Of a stretch of 64,000 nt of DNA, positions 55,010 to 64,000 are shown piece by piece. Both the position numbers and the translations under genes were made by a program. This DNA comes from Anadara kagoshimensis (lineage: Eukaryota; Mollusca; Bivalvia; Arcoida; Arcidae): the NCBI GenBank assembly GCA_021292105.1, contig CM037869.1:7004204-7068203 (forward strand). Direction: 5' to 3'. Every line of letters begins with the position of its first letter. Within the stretch, counting starts at the first letter, position 1. The notes under the pieces were generated by a model, which was not told where the DNA came from, did no database searches, and saw only the letters and a program-made list of their open reading frames with translations.

Positions 55010-56039
55010 AAAAACAACGTCGTTTTTCTCAGGATGACATTCAAATTGCTTGCTAACGTATTAGTTGCGTTTTTGGAATTAATTTTTTAGAACCGCTTTG
55101 ATTATGACGGACGTCAAATTCTGCATTCTTATCCTATGAAGTCCCGTCTACATGTAATTAATTAAAAGTCAATGTGTATTTTTTCAATTTGTCAATATAC
55201 AAAATCTTGTAATTGCTAGATTCTCTAATAATTTAGACTTATCAGATGTAACTAAGGAGTTATCGATAACTTCTTTATTTTCAAACAATTCAAGTTATTT
55301 CAAGATCAGCTATCCTTAAGTATTAGACGACTAACCAATAACTACTTAACAAAGGGTATGAACCTCAACATACTTTGTTTACAGGTTTATGATTTTTTTA
55401 TGTAAAGGGCGTCTAGTGCTGCAAACTTTTAACAGTTTAAGTAATTACTTACACAGGGCTGCTATCTTTACTTGTGGACTAATCATCCCTTGGTTATCGT
55501 TACCACAGTAGACACTGCATATTTGTTAGATAAACGTTGTTCATAAAAGATAAATGCCTCTTAAATGTATAAATCCCTGTATCAAAAACAAAGTATTGCT
55601 ATTTTGTTCAAGGTACTGCATGGGGTAAATTTGTCAAAGTTTATTTTTAAACTTTTATTTATATCAAATCAGCGTCCAAAAAACACATGTATTTAGATTT
55701 TACAACTATGGCCCGAACACAACTAATGAGGAATTTTTTGCGACTAGTGTTGAAAAAACTGTAAAACGTTCAATAATGATAGATACAGTAGCCCCTTTAC
55801 TTACAATAAGGACATTTTTGTAGGGACATTGTTAGAACTTTTATATACTAGAAAATTTGTTTAGATGTATTTTAGTTTAAAATTATCGTAATTCATTAAT
55901 TGTTGGTTTTCATCTATTAAACCTTTTATGAAAACAGTATTGTTTTTCAAATATTCTTTATAAAGTATTGTTTCATTGTTAATTTTTATATTGTTATTAC
56001 ACCATATCACTAGAATACAATATCGTTCCAGTTTTGATA
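55010..56039. other. Intronic DNA, no feature seen
   Basis: AT-rich sequence with no open frame or repeat recognised, in the proposed 6.1-kb intron. Confidence 0.5.
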
Positions 56040-56041
56040 TA

Positions 56042-56845
56042 AAGTCTGTTTACAACCAATTAGTCTCTTGGTTTTTGTCCCTTTTTATGGGGTTAACGTG
56101 TGAATAAAAATCATAGCTTTTTGCATTGTGAAAACAAGCCTATGCCGTAATGTGGCCTGTTGTAACCGGTGTCTAATCAACTCTCTTTACTTCATATTAA
56201 AACTTTTTAATATCCCCTTCGATATCGCTATGTAAATTATTTTAGCGCCATTTTCCTAACCTTTGCGGCGATACCAAAAACAGGAGTGTGAGGGTTTTTC
56301 ATATGCTAATCAGTTTCTGTTACGGGTCATTTACACAATCGATTCTACGAAGATAGTCACCCCCAACCACGTGTATATATTGATATCACAACCAGTTTTT
56401 CGAAACTTTTTTTGAGTTAATGTCTCTAAAAATCTACACAGTTGCTGATTTATCCTTATTATTTAATTCATATTTTCTGCTACAACGATCAGAAATATTC
56501 GTACCATACGCCTCTAATTATAACCCGGTTACCAAATTGCTAAAGTCAAAGTTGACCGACTTTTACAACACGTGTACATGTGATCATGAACAGATGAATA
56601 CGATAGTTCTTACCAACCACCAAGTAGATTTGACAAAGTTACTCGATTGCAGTCTTTCTAATTATCCGTATACACGATTTATTAAGTTTAATTAGTTACC
56701 TTAATTTACCATTTAAGAATAATGGTACGAGAGAGAGAGAGAGAGAGAACATTGTCTCAAATAATGATTTGCATGTGAATTGTTTTAAGTTTGTCAAGGT
56801 TAAGTATCACCTTTCTTAAATGAATTTAAGTAAGAATTATGGTAC

Positions 56846-56899
<54 letters not shown>

Positions 56900-57391
56900 A
56901 AACGTGGTCTCAAATAATAATTTGCACGCGAATTGTGGCAAGAATGCTATTTCGTACAAAAATCTTGTAAACAAAAATTTTTAGTACATGACATACTCGT
57001 ACGTGCAGCATTATGACACCATATGTATATTGATAACTATTGATAAATTTAAACAATTTTGAGTGATTTTATCAACAAATTTATGAAAACAACATCCGTC
57101 CTTGTCAATCATGTGTAGTGTTGCGTATCAACATATTGTCGATAAGTATTTCTTATGCAAATTAGCTCAGCATTTCCCTGTCCGAAATGGTATCGACCGA
57201 AATGTAGGACTTAAGACAAAATAGCCGTTGCTCAAAATTGACCAAAACTGAGAAAAGTTTAAGAATAGAAATATTAAAAATTAATTGCGGCATGAATTGT
57301 ATAATAAATGTACGATTTTACTTTTAAAATAAAAAGTTTCGTTTTAGAGAATTTTACGAAAAACGGAGACTAAAGGATCGTAAATGGACTT
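56042..57391. mobile_element. TA-flanked MITE, copy 2
   Basis: 1,350 bp, AAGTCTGTTTAC..GTAAATGGACTT, flanked by TA at 56040-56041 and 57392-57393. Same orientation and most of the same interior as 3416-4993, including the duplicated GA-microsatellite segment (56729-56749 and 56849-56899). Confidence 0.85.
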
Positions 57392-57487
57392 TAGTATTGA
57401 CATATTAACATAGTATTGATGTCTCTCTGTCAAGGATTCCTCTGGATATTTTTGACGTCCCATATTTCTATTCACTAAATTTTGATT

Positions 57488-57640
57488 ACATATGTGGCGG
57501 GTGTAGCTAGCTCAGCAGAAGGGGCTTACCCTTCCGGAGCACCGGGCCCCACTTCCCTGGTTTCTGGATTTTGATTTGGCCATGGATTAGCATGTTCGTT
57601 ATTAATTCTTGACTCGAGAGTATTACCAGCCTATGCTTAT
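57488..57640 (+). repeat. CCTTCCGGAGCACC dispersed repeat, best copy
   Basis: GGCGGGTGTAGCTAGCTCAG, CTTACCCTTCCGGAGCACCG, GGCCCCACTTCCCTGG, then TTTGGCCATGGATTAGCATG. Related, more decayed copies: 54683-54757, 57940-57975, 59030-59120 and, inverted, 26630-26830. I recall relatives of this sequence as extremely abundant in bivalve genomes. Confidence 0.6.
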
Positions 57641-58277
57641 AACGGTCTAAAAAGTGTAATAGATGTGAACTCAATATTGTTGACAATGTCTTAGTATCGG
57701 AAATTATCCTGAGCAGGGTAGAAACTTAACAATTTTGAGTTAGGGGCCCAGTTCACTTCAGAAAAGAAGTAAGAATAGTAATAAATAGGTAAAATGTGTA
57801 AATATTTAGGACCAAGACCGATTTTTACTAGCCATCAGCTACTGGGCCCCTGCTAATTTTCATCCCTGCTGGGTATATATAACTTCCTGTTATTCAATCT
57901 AAATTGAGAATCGACACTTGGCGTGTAAATAATCATACAAAAGGTGTTCACCTGGCTGGATCACCCGGCCTCACGTTACATGTGAAAGCCAATTTGTCTC
58001 CCTTAATTTGCAAGTTTTTACTCTAATATGTGGATAGGGACTTGGGCATGCATCGGTATTATTTTTTTTATTGCACTTGACGGTTAGAAGTGACCTATAA
58101 GCATTTTGAAATAACCTAAAATAATGTCATAGTGAAATCGATACTAAATGAAAAAAATCGAAATGTGACAGACAAAAATCTAAAGCGTCCATAATTTTAT
58201 TAAAAAAAGAACCAAAATAACTGCAATTCATTTTATTTTCAAAGCATTGAATGCATCCACTTGATTGAAAGCGTTTT

Positions 58278-58577
58278 CGATAGATAAATTATGCGATGTA
58301 GATAACCATTTGCAGTCCATATATCACTATAGAGCTTATGGCACAACAAACTGTCTGTGACACCTAACTTGGACTACATTTAAGATTTCAAGGGCCAGCC
58401 CCAAAAATGACCGATAGATAAATTATGCGATGTAGATAATCATCATTTATAGCCCATATGTAACTATACTATATAGCTTATAATATGGCATGACAACATC
58501 CTTGCTTTATATAAATCTTCTTTAAAGACACTTAACTTCGGCTACATTGAATATATTTTTAGAGGTTCAGCCCCCAA
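58278..58577. repeat. Two-copy tandem repeat, 134-bp offset
   Basis: CGATAGATAAATTATGCGAT starts copies at 58278 and 58412. Both contain CATATRTMACTAT and end near CAGCCCC-AAAAA. The second copy is longer by an AT-rich insertion. Confidence 0.8.
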
Positions 58578-59029
58578 AAAAGACTGTAGTTACTATAAAT
58601 ATTCTAATGAAAGTACATCGCAGTTCTTCGAAAAAAGTAGATGTAGACTTTACAAACTCTTCGTACAACTAACTCTCGTTTTACCAATAAACTGACGATT
58701 GTATGTGGATGATAACTTTTGTACTAAAATTGGCCAGTAAGTTAATTGTAGAGATACATGTACGTAAGTTGAATCCGACATGCGACAAAACCTGCACAAA
58801 CTTATTAGTTTTGTTAATTTGATGAAATATTTTCATTTTGCTATATTGGTGATGTCTTTGGTTGAGTTAAAGCACCATTTAATCAACAAAACATACAGCA
58901 ATCTGACTGATCTGTTGTCCCAGCACGATATCGTCTGAAATATTGATACAATAACAAAACGTATATGAGGGTAACCTCTTTCTCAGATACTCAGCTGCCT
59001 ACAGAGGGGGTAATTTGAGTTAAACAGTC

Positions 59030-59120
59030 TTATTTGCCTGGTTCACCTGTTTTACTTATGTTCCAACTTATGCTTAAGATTGTGATTTGGACATAGATTG
59101 GTATGTTGTCCCTGGTCTTG
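59030..59120 (+). repeat. Decayed copy of the CCTTCCGGAGCACC-type repeat
   Basis: Only the distal half is recognisable: GATTGTGATTTGGACATAGA and TTGGTATGTTGTC align with GATTTTGATTTGGCCATGGA and TTAGCATGTTCGTT of the copy at 57488. Confidence 0.4.
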
Positions 59121-59530
59121 TTATCAATTAAGTGGATCATACACATGTATCTCTCTGACAAAACGTAAAAGTAACGAAAAATTTGCACAATCAACACGTA
59201 TTTAGTTAAAGAAAGAACTTATTTTACATTAACAAAATAGATAAACACAATTGACACTTCAAAAGATATTATCACATATACATTATTCAGAAAATATATA
59301 ACTAGATTATCAATACATATAGTTGTTAATTTGAACTAATTTTTCTGAAACTAAAGCAAATTTACTTAATTTAATTCAACCTTATTCTGGTAATGATTAC
59401 AATGTGTTCATGTTTAACGAGTTGCATACCTATATGAATTCTTCAAAGATGTTTTAAATATTTTATAGAATTATTGAAATCTGAGTCAATCGCTAAAACT
59501 ATTGGACGTGTAGACGGTCGGCACAATATA

Positions 59531-60416
59531 CAGTAAAACCTCTCTAAACCGGACAAGCTCCGGACCATAGATTTTGTCCGGTTTAGGGAGGTGTCCGGTT
59601 TAGAGAGGTTGGTTTATCTCCCCTTAACTAAATAAATCTAGAAAGATGTGATACATGTCAGAGAAGCCACAATCAACAACACTCTACATGTTAATTTTAC
59701 GTAAACGTCTCATTATATGATATGCTATATGTAAGAGCACTGTTTAGTTTTAAATCACCTTTAATTCACTTTCTTAATAGGATTCTAATTAGGATACTCA
59801 TGGCAACACAACACTACCATTATCAATCCCTGACTGGACAACAATAGTGTTGACACCTTTCCAGTCTCCTTGATTCATAAGGTGTTACTGGATAATAATT
59901 AACAAAACAACTGATAAGAAGATGAGGTTATATAGAAGTGATTATCTTAAGTTATTGGGTCAATTAATAAATAAATCAATTAACAAATTTAGATTATAAA
60001 GAATAATCACAAAAGAAAGAATAGATAAAAATATATAGATGAAAAATATTTAAAAAATAAATATATGAGTAATTAAATTAAATACCAAATATTTTAAATA
60101 AGATAAAACTTATGGTTTTTTAAGTGTCCATAATTGAATATCTTTATAAACCTGCTTAAAACTAATATATTTAAATAAGGAAAAAAATACAAAAAAAAAA
60201 AAAAATCAAAATGTTGTCCGGTTTAGAGAGGTTCAATTTTAAGGATATAAGCAACTTGGGACTAAAAAGTTTGTCCGGTGTCCGGAATAGAGAGTGTCCG
60301 GTTTAGAGAGGTTCTTGTTAGTTGAAATAAAGAAGGATAAATTCGGGACCAAATATTTTGTCCGGAATAGAGAGTTGTCCGGTTTAGAGAGTGTCCGGTT
60401 TAGGGAGGTTTCACTG
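59531..60416. mobile_element. Pogo/Tigger-like MITE with TAAACCGGAC motifs
   Basis: 886 bp flanked by TA. The left end CAGTAAAACCTCTCTAAACC and the right end GGTTTAGGGAGGTTTCACTG are inverted repeats. The motif TGTCCGGTTTAGAGAGG recurs in direct and inverted orientation near both ends. Such ends with CAGT and TA duplication are typical of the pogo/Tigger branch of Tc1/mariner elements. The interior is AT-rich and non-coding. It ends 173 bp before the splice acceptor at 60590. Confidence 0.8.
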
Positions 60417-60589
60417 TATTAGTTAAATGAATCCACAATCAACACAAAAATAAATTTAAATGAACTAGTCGTGTAATTAAGTTGGGCAAACTAATATGTA
60501 TATATTTTTGCTTTTTCTAAGTTTCACTTACCATTTATTAAATTGTTAGTTAGATAATTTGTCTTAAGCAATGTTTTGTACCTTTACAG

Positions 60590-63429
60590 GAAGCAATAAA
60601 GACTTATCTGGTCTCGGTGAAATGTTAACAGTGTACCATCACGCTCCTGGATCTTCCATGAATACAGTTCTAGTGAGAGAGACCAAGGATTCAACAGATG
60701 AATATTTTTACTTTGCACTTCAATATTTGGCTTTCGATTTTTCTAACAAAACGTATATTGAAAGAACATATTTTAAAAAATCAAAAGATATAAAGTTTGA
60801 TGTCGATTATCAAAACATAAACGAGAATTGTAGATTAGCAACATTAAGACTAGTGTATGGGTTTTTCTTATGTCAAATTTTCTCGGAGTCCGCCAATCCT
60901 GAGATTGTCAAGATCGATAAGTCAGGTTTAAGGAGCAAAAAAAGAGTTCTTCAGGATTCGAAAATTAGTAGATCTAACGATATTCACATTATGGTTGACG
61001 AAAATGGAATATGGATTTTGTATGAAGGAGATGATCATGGGATTCTTGAACAAATATCCATCGATGACCTATCATCAAGCAAGCGAATTTACATTGAATC
61101 TAAGTATGTTAAGTACCACGCAATAGTTGTTTTTAACAAATTGTATATTTTGTCAACAAATAATAGTACCTTGGCTATCATCAAAGCTATTGATATTGAA
61201 AACACTGAAAACAATATGTCTTACAAAGTGATACTGTCTGATAATTTCCCAGAAAATAGCTGGATTAATTACAATCCTATACTTAAACAATTATTTGTCA
61301 CAGTAACAACATGGAAAACATTTACATATTCAGTCGAATACTGTCAATTTCCATATCCAAATAGTAAGTACATCGACTTTTCAAAAATTAATTCAACATT
61401 TGTCTGGTCACTACTTCCATTCGAGAATCAACATTACATTGAATTAATTAATTTACTAATTGGTTTTTTTCGAATTAAAGATTACCCAACATTAACCAAG
61501 TTAAGTAGTATTCTTATCACTTGTCCGTATAACAAGTGTCTAATGCCAGGAATGTCTAATACACTTATTTGTCGAATAAACACTATCAGATTATTATCTG
61601 AATCATTTACAAAACAAAAACTAAATCCTGCCAGTTTCAATCCGTTACAAGTACACCTGGATATGTACAAACTTCTGGAACAGAGTAAGTTCCGAATACT
61701 ATTAAGTAAATTGAACGAATTAAAACATTCACTTACAAAAGCATTTAAACATTTAAAGAAAGAGATACAATCTTTTCGATCAGTTCTAGGATCATATTAC
61801 TTTTCTATCTCTGAGTTTGATACAAGAAAGTATCAAGCCGATATAGAATTAATTTACAGTATTTTTAATGAATTGAACACGAAACAACAAAGTATCGCAC
61901 CAATACTCGCTTCAAAACTAACAACCTTATTTGACCAAGCAACAGGGTCAAATTACGCTGAAATTGCCGGTCAAATAGCAAATGTTGCACTTGCCTCTGC
62001 TGCATTTCTCAATCCTTTTACAATCTTTGACGCAACTGACGCTGTGTTAGAGGTACGAGATAGAGAAGCAAATCTAGCGAAATCAATTGTTGATCGTGAG
62101 AAACTAGCCGTTGTATCGAAGTATCTTCCTCGACTTAAAAAATTCGGTAATCAACTTCAACCGAAGATAAAAGTAATGGCAAGTAAATTCCCTAGTATTA
62201 ATAAATTAGTTAGGAAAGCAATGCGTCTTAACGTAACAGAACAAGATATTACTAAACTTTCATCTGCCTTTCTCAAAGAATATGACTCACATCGCCCTGC
62301 TTTTGAAACTTCTACAATTAATGAATATGAGTCTTTACTGAGTGAAATTATTGACGAGTTATGTAACATAATTTACAAAGGAAGTTCACTGGCATCAGCT
62401 GTAGCACAAGGGGTTGTTGCGTCTGAAGACACATGTTTAGCCACAAAGCTAGATGTCAGAAACTTAATGGGACTTTATAGAGATATGTATGATAAACAGG
62501 ATTCTCTATTTCATGCCTTTGCTTCTGCTATAAGAACTACTATTGCTCGACAGAATGCTGCAAAGATCGAGGATATTTCCAGAAAAATGACTATGGGAGA
62601 GTTTGAGATTTCAGAAACTAATTACAGAATGGCAGCACTCGAAATCATTGTAAACGCAGAAGTCAATACATTGTTTCTTATTCGTGATGCGTGTACCTTA
62701 CTGGAATACAAAAACGCCGGTGTTACTCCGGAATATTGTAAAACTGCCATTGATAATCCAGTAGCTGGTTTATATAGCAATATGGTGATATCTTCAAAGT
62801 TTGATAAAGACATGTGTGAGAGTGATCTTATTGAGAAATTTGTTTATATTCCGGCACAACAGCAGTCCGTTACTTCAAAAATACCACAAGGAACTATCGA
62901 TTTAACTAGTCTATATCGTGGGTATGAAACTGCGTTTCAAATTCCCAATAACCAATGGTTAGTTGATAACAAATGGATTTATGAGAATGAGAAGAACAAG
63001 ATGATAGTTTTAAAGACGTTTCAATTATTTGTTCCTCATGATTTGAATTCTACTATTAATGTCAAGTCAACGATGAGATATTTATCACAAAATATTATAA
63101 AACCTGGAGGAAAGGTTTACTATTTTAACACTCCTAATTTATATCAGTATAATTTTCGGTACAGTCAGGGAGATGTATTTTGTTCTATGCCGACATTATC
63201 TAGGACTCCGTACGAATTACAGTCATGTCCAAAGCTTCCTCCAATTTGCATTTTATCTAGTGGAGACACAATTAACTCGGCTGCATATCCCTCTGTTTAT
63301 TCCAAGTTTGGAATTAAATTATCGACTGTCGGGAAAATACAAGAACCAAACCCGATAACAGACTTTTTCTTGATGGCTTTTGTCAAAATATGTATGATTG
63401 ATCCAGTAATAGGAATTAAAAACAAATAA
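60590..63429 (+). CDS. Olfactomedin-like secreted protein, exon 2 (main exon)
   Basis: The acceptor TTTTGTACCTTTACAG sets the exon start at 60590; an ATG at 60571 lies inside that acceptor tract and is not the start. With exon 1 the protein is 964 aa. Residues about 25-280 resemble an olfactomedin beta-propeller: IVKIDKSG, then VDENGIWILYEGDDHG at about 154, FNKLYILSTNNS, and SWINYNPILKQLFV at about 244. Residues about 380-720 are predicted helical (LSKLNELKHSLTKAFKHLKK, REANLAKSIVDREKLAVVSK) with one apolar stretch EIAGQIANVALASAAFL near 475-495. The C-terminal 250 residues are not recognised. Function unknown. Known olfactomedin proteins act extracellularly in adhesion and matrix binding. 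Confidence 0.7.
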
Positions 63430-63601
63430 ATTAAAAAGTAAAATGAAGTCAAAACATTCTGTCTTGGAGAAATCAAACTGGAAACCAGCTACATGTTGTG
63501 GGAAATTAAATCAGTACTATGATATTTCTAGTACAAGTGAAAAGTGCAGACCCTGTCCAAATGGGTCTACTCCGAGAGTTGGAGGATACTACTGTGAATA
63601 A
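63413..63601 (+). CDS. Out-of-frame cysteine-containing tail downstream of the olfactomedin-like exon
   Basis: After the stop at 63427-63429, another frame is open from 63413 to TAA 63599-63601. It encodes KPATCCGKLNQYYDIS, then EKCRPCPNGSTPRVGGYYCE (four cysteines in the last about 35 residues if both parts are counted together with CC). Its composition is that of an extracellular cysteine-rich tail and not of a 3' UTR. It probably belongs to the same protein, separated by a 1-nt indel in the A-rich stretch at 63417-63442, or it begins a short ORF at ATG 63443. Confidence 0.5.
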   Translation, partial: ELKTNKLKSKMKSKHSVLEKSNWKPATCCGKLNQYYDISSTSEKCRPCPNGSTPRVGGYYCE

Positions 63602-63602
63602 A
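63597..63602 (+). terminator. Polyadenylation signal AATAAA
   Basis: AATAAA overlaps the TAA at 63599. Further AATAA motifs follow at about 63625-63635. They suit the 3' end of the olfactomedin-like gene. Confidence 0.5.
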
Positions 63603-63639
63603 TAGACAAAATCTATTGTAATTTAAATAAATAATATTA

Positions 63640-64000
63640 AATATATTTATATTTTTATTGATAATATATACATGTAAGGGTTGTTGATAAAGACGCTTAA
63701 TTTTAATCTAGTCACGTTTTATAGAACACTGCATGTTATACAAGTGGAAGGTTGGGTTCGTTATAAAATGAAACATAAACATAATATAGGGATAAATTCA
63801 TTTGCAGGAGCAAAAAACTGATTATAATTGTAAAAAAACAAACGGATTCTGAACAAAATATATTGAAAATACGATCAACAAAATGTTAGTTTTTGGTAAT
63901 ACGTGTATTACACATTATACCAGTTTTAATTTTACAGCACTAGACGGCCGTTTCGGAATACAATTCCTCAGCAGTAGTGCTTGGACCAAAATTATTTTGA
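63640..64000. other. 3' flank, no gene seen
   Basis: AT-rich; near the end CAGCACTAGACGGCCG and CAGCAGTAGTGCTTGG form a weak inverted pair (AGCACTA / TAGTGCT). It may be the edge of another repeat that continues beyond the window. Confidence 0.4.

Noticed and set aside
60571..60589. ATG 60571 as the start of the olfactomedin-like protein
   Set aside because: It lies inside a TTTTGTACCTTTACAG acceptor tract and gives no signal peptide, whereas exon 54446-54500 supplies one in the right phase.

Overview
This window is eukaryotic nuclear DNA, AT-rich and intron-bearing, and is dominated by transposable elements. The element families (gypsy elements of Mag/K02A2.6 type, an IS3-like integrase transposon, a LINE ORF1 with an IMPACT-like domain, a dispersed CCTTCCGGAGCACC repeat, foldback MITEs) and the single secreted olfactomedin-like gene fit a bivalve mollusc. 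That assignment is inference from family resemblance, not from a species marker.

Layout. 1-2.1 kb: a satellite of 85-bp and 72-bp monomers flanked by inverted partial copies. 2.4-5.0 kb: a LINE endonuclease fragment and a 1.58-kb TA-flanked MITE, whose sister copy lies at 56.0-57.4 kb. 5.28-24.05 kb: one very large, dead DNA transposon with a 6-bp target duplication (AACACT) and about 290-bp terminal inverted repeats built from TTAATC..GATTAA palindromes. Its transposase gene is split into four exons carrying an integrase-type D-D-E core, and it has a stop codon, frameshifts and a lost splice acceptor. Nested in its introns are an intact, young Mag-like gypsy element (7575-12362), a non-coding Bel/Pao-like LTR element (12762-16375) and a MITE-like repeat. 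24-30.8 kb: a LINE ORF1 relic, a reverse-transcriptase C-terminal relic, tandem repeats and AT-rich DNA without recognisable genes.

30.86-54.24 kb: two independent insertions, both on the minus strand, of the same 11.6-kb gypsy-type element, separated by only 224 bp and both flanked by ATAT. Each has 1.8-kb LTRs with a TATA box and a strong splice donor, a tRNA-Leu-type primer site, gag, protease-RT-RNase H-integrase, and a third ORF in the position where env would lie. That third ORF encodes two C2H2-like zinc fingers plus a long coiled coil, and a plausible splice acceptor sits just upstream of its ATG. This is the least conventional system in the window. Each copy has a few 1-2 nt frameshifts, mostly in homopolymers and at different places in the two copies.

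54.4-63.6 kb: the only convincing host gene. A signal-peptide exon (54446-54500) joins in phase to a 2.84-kb exon (60590-63429) encoding an olfactomedin-like domain followed by a long helical region. A cysteine-containing tail lies just downstream in another frame. The 6.1-kb intron contains a foldback MITE, the second TA-flanked MITE, a tandem repeat and a pogo/Tigger-like MITE. The gene starts 204 bp from the outer edge of an LTR that is transcribed away from it.
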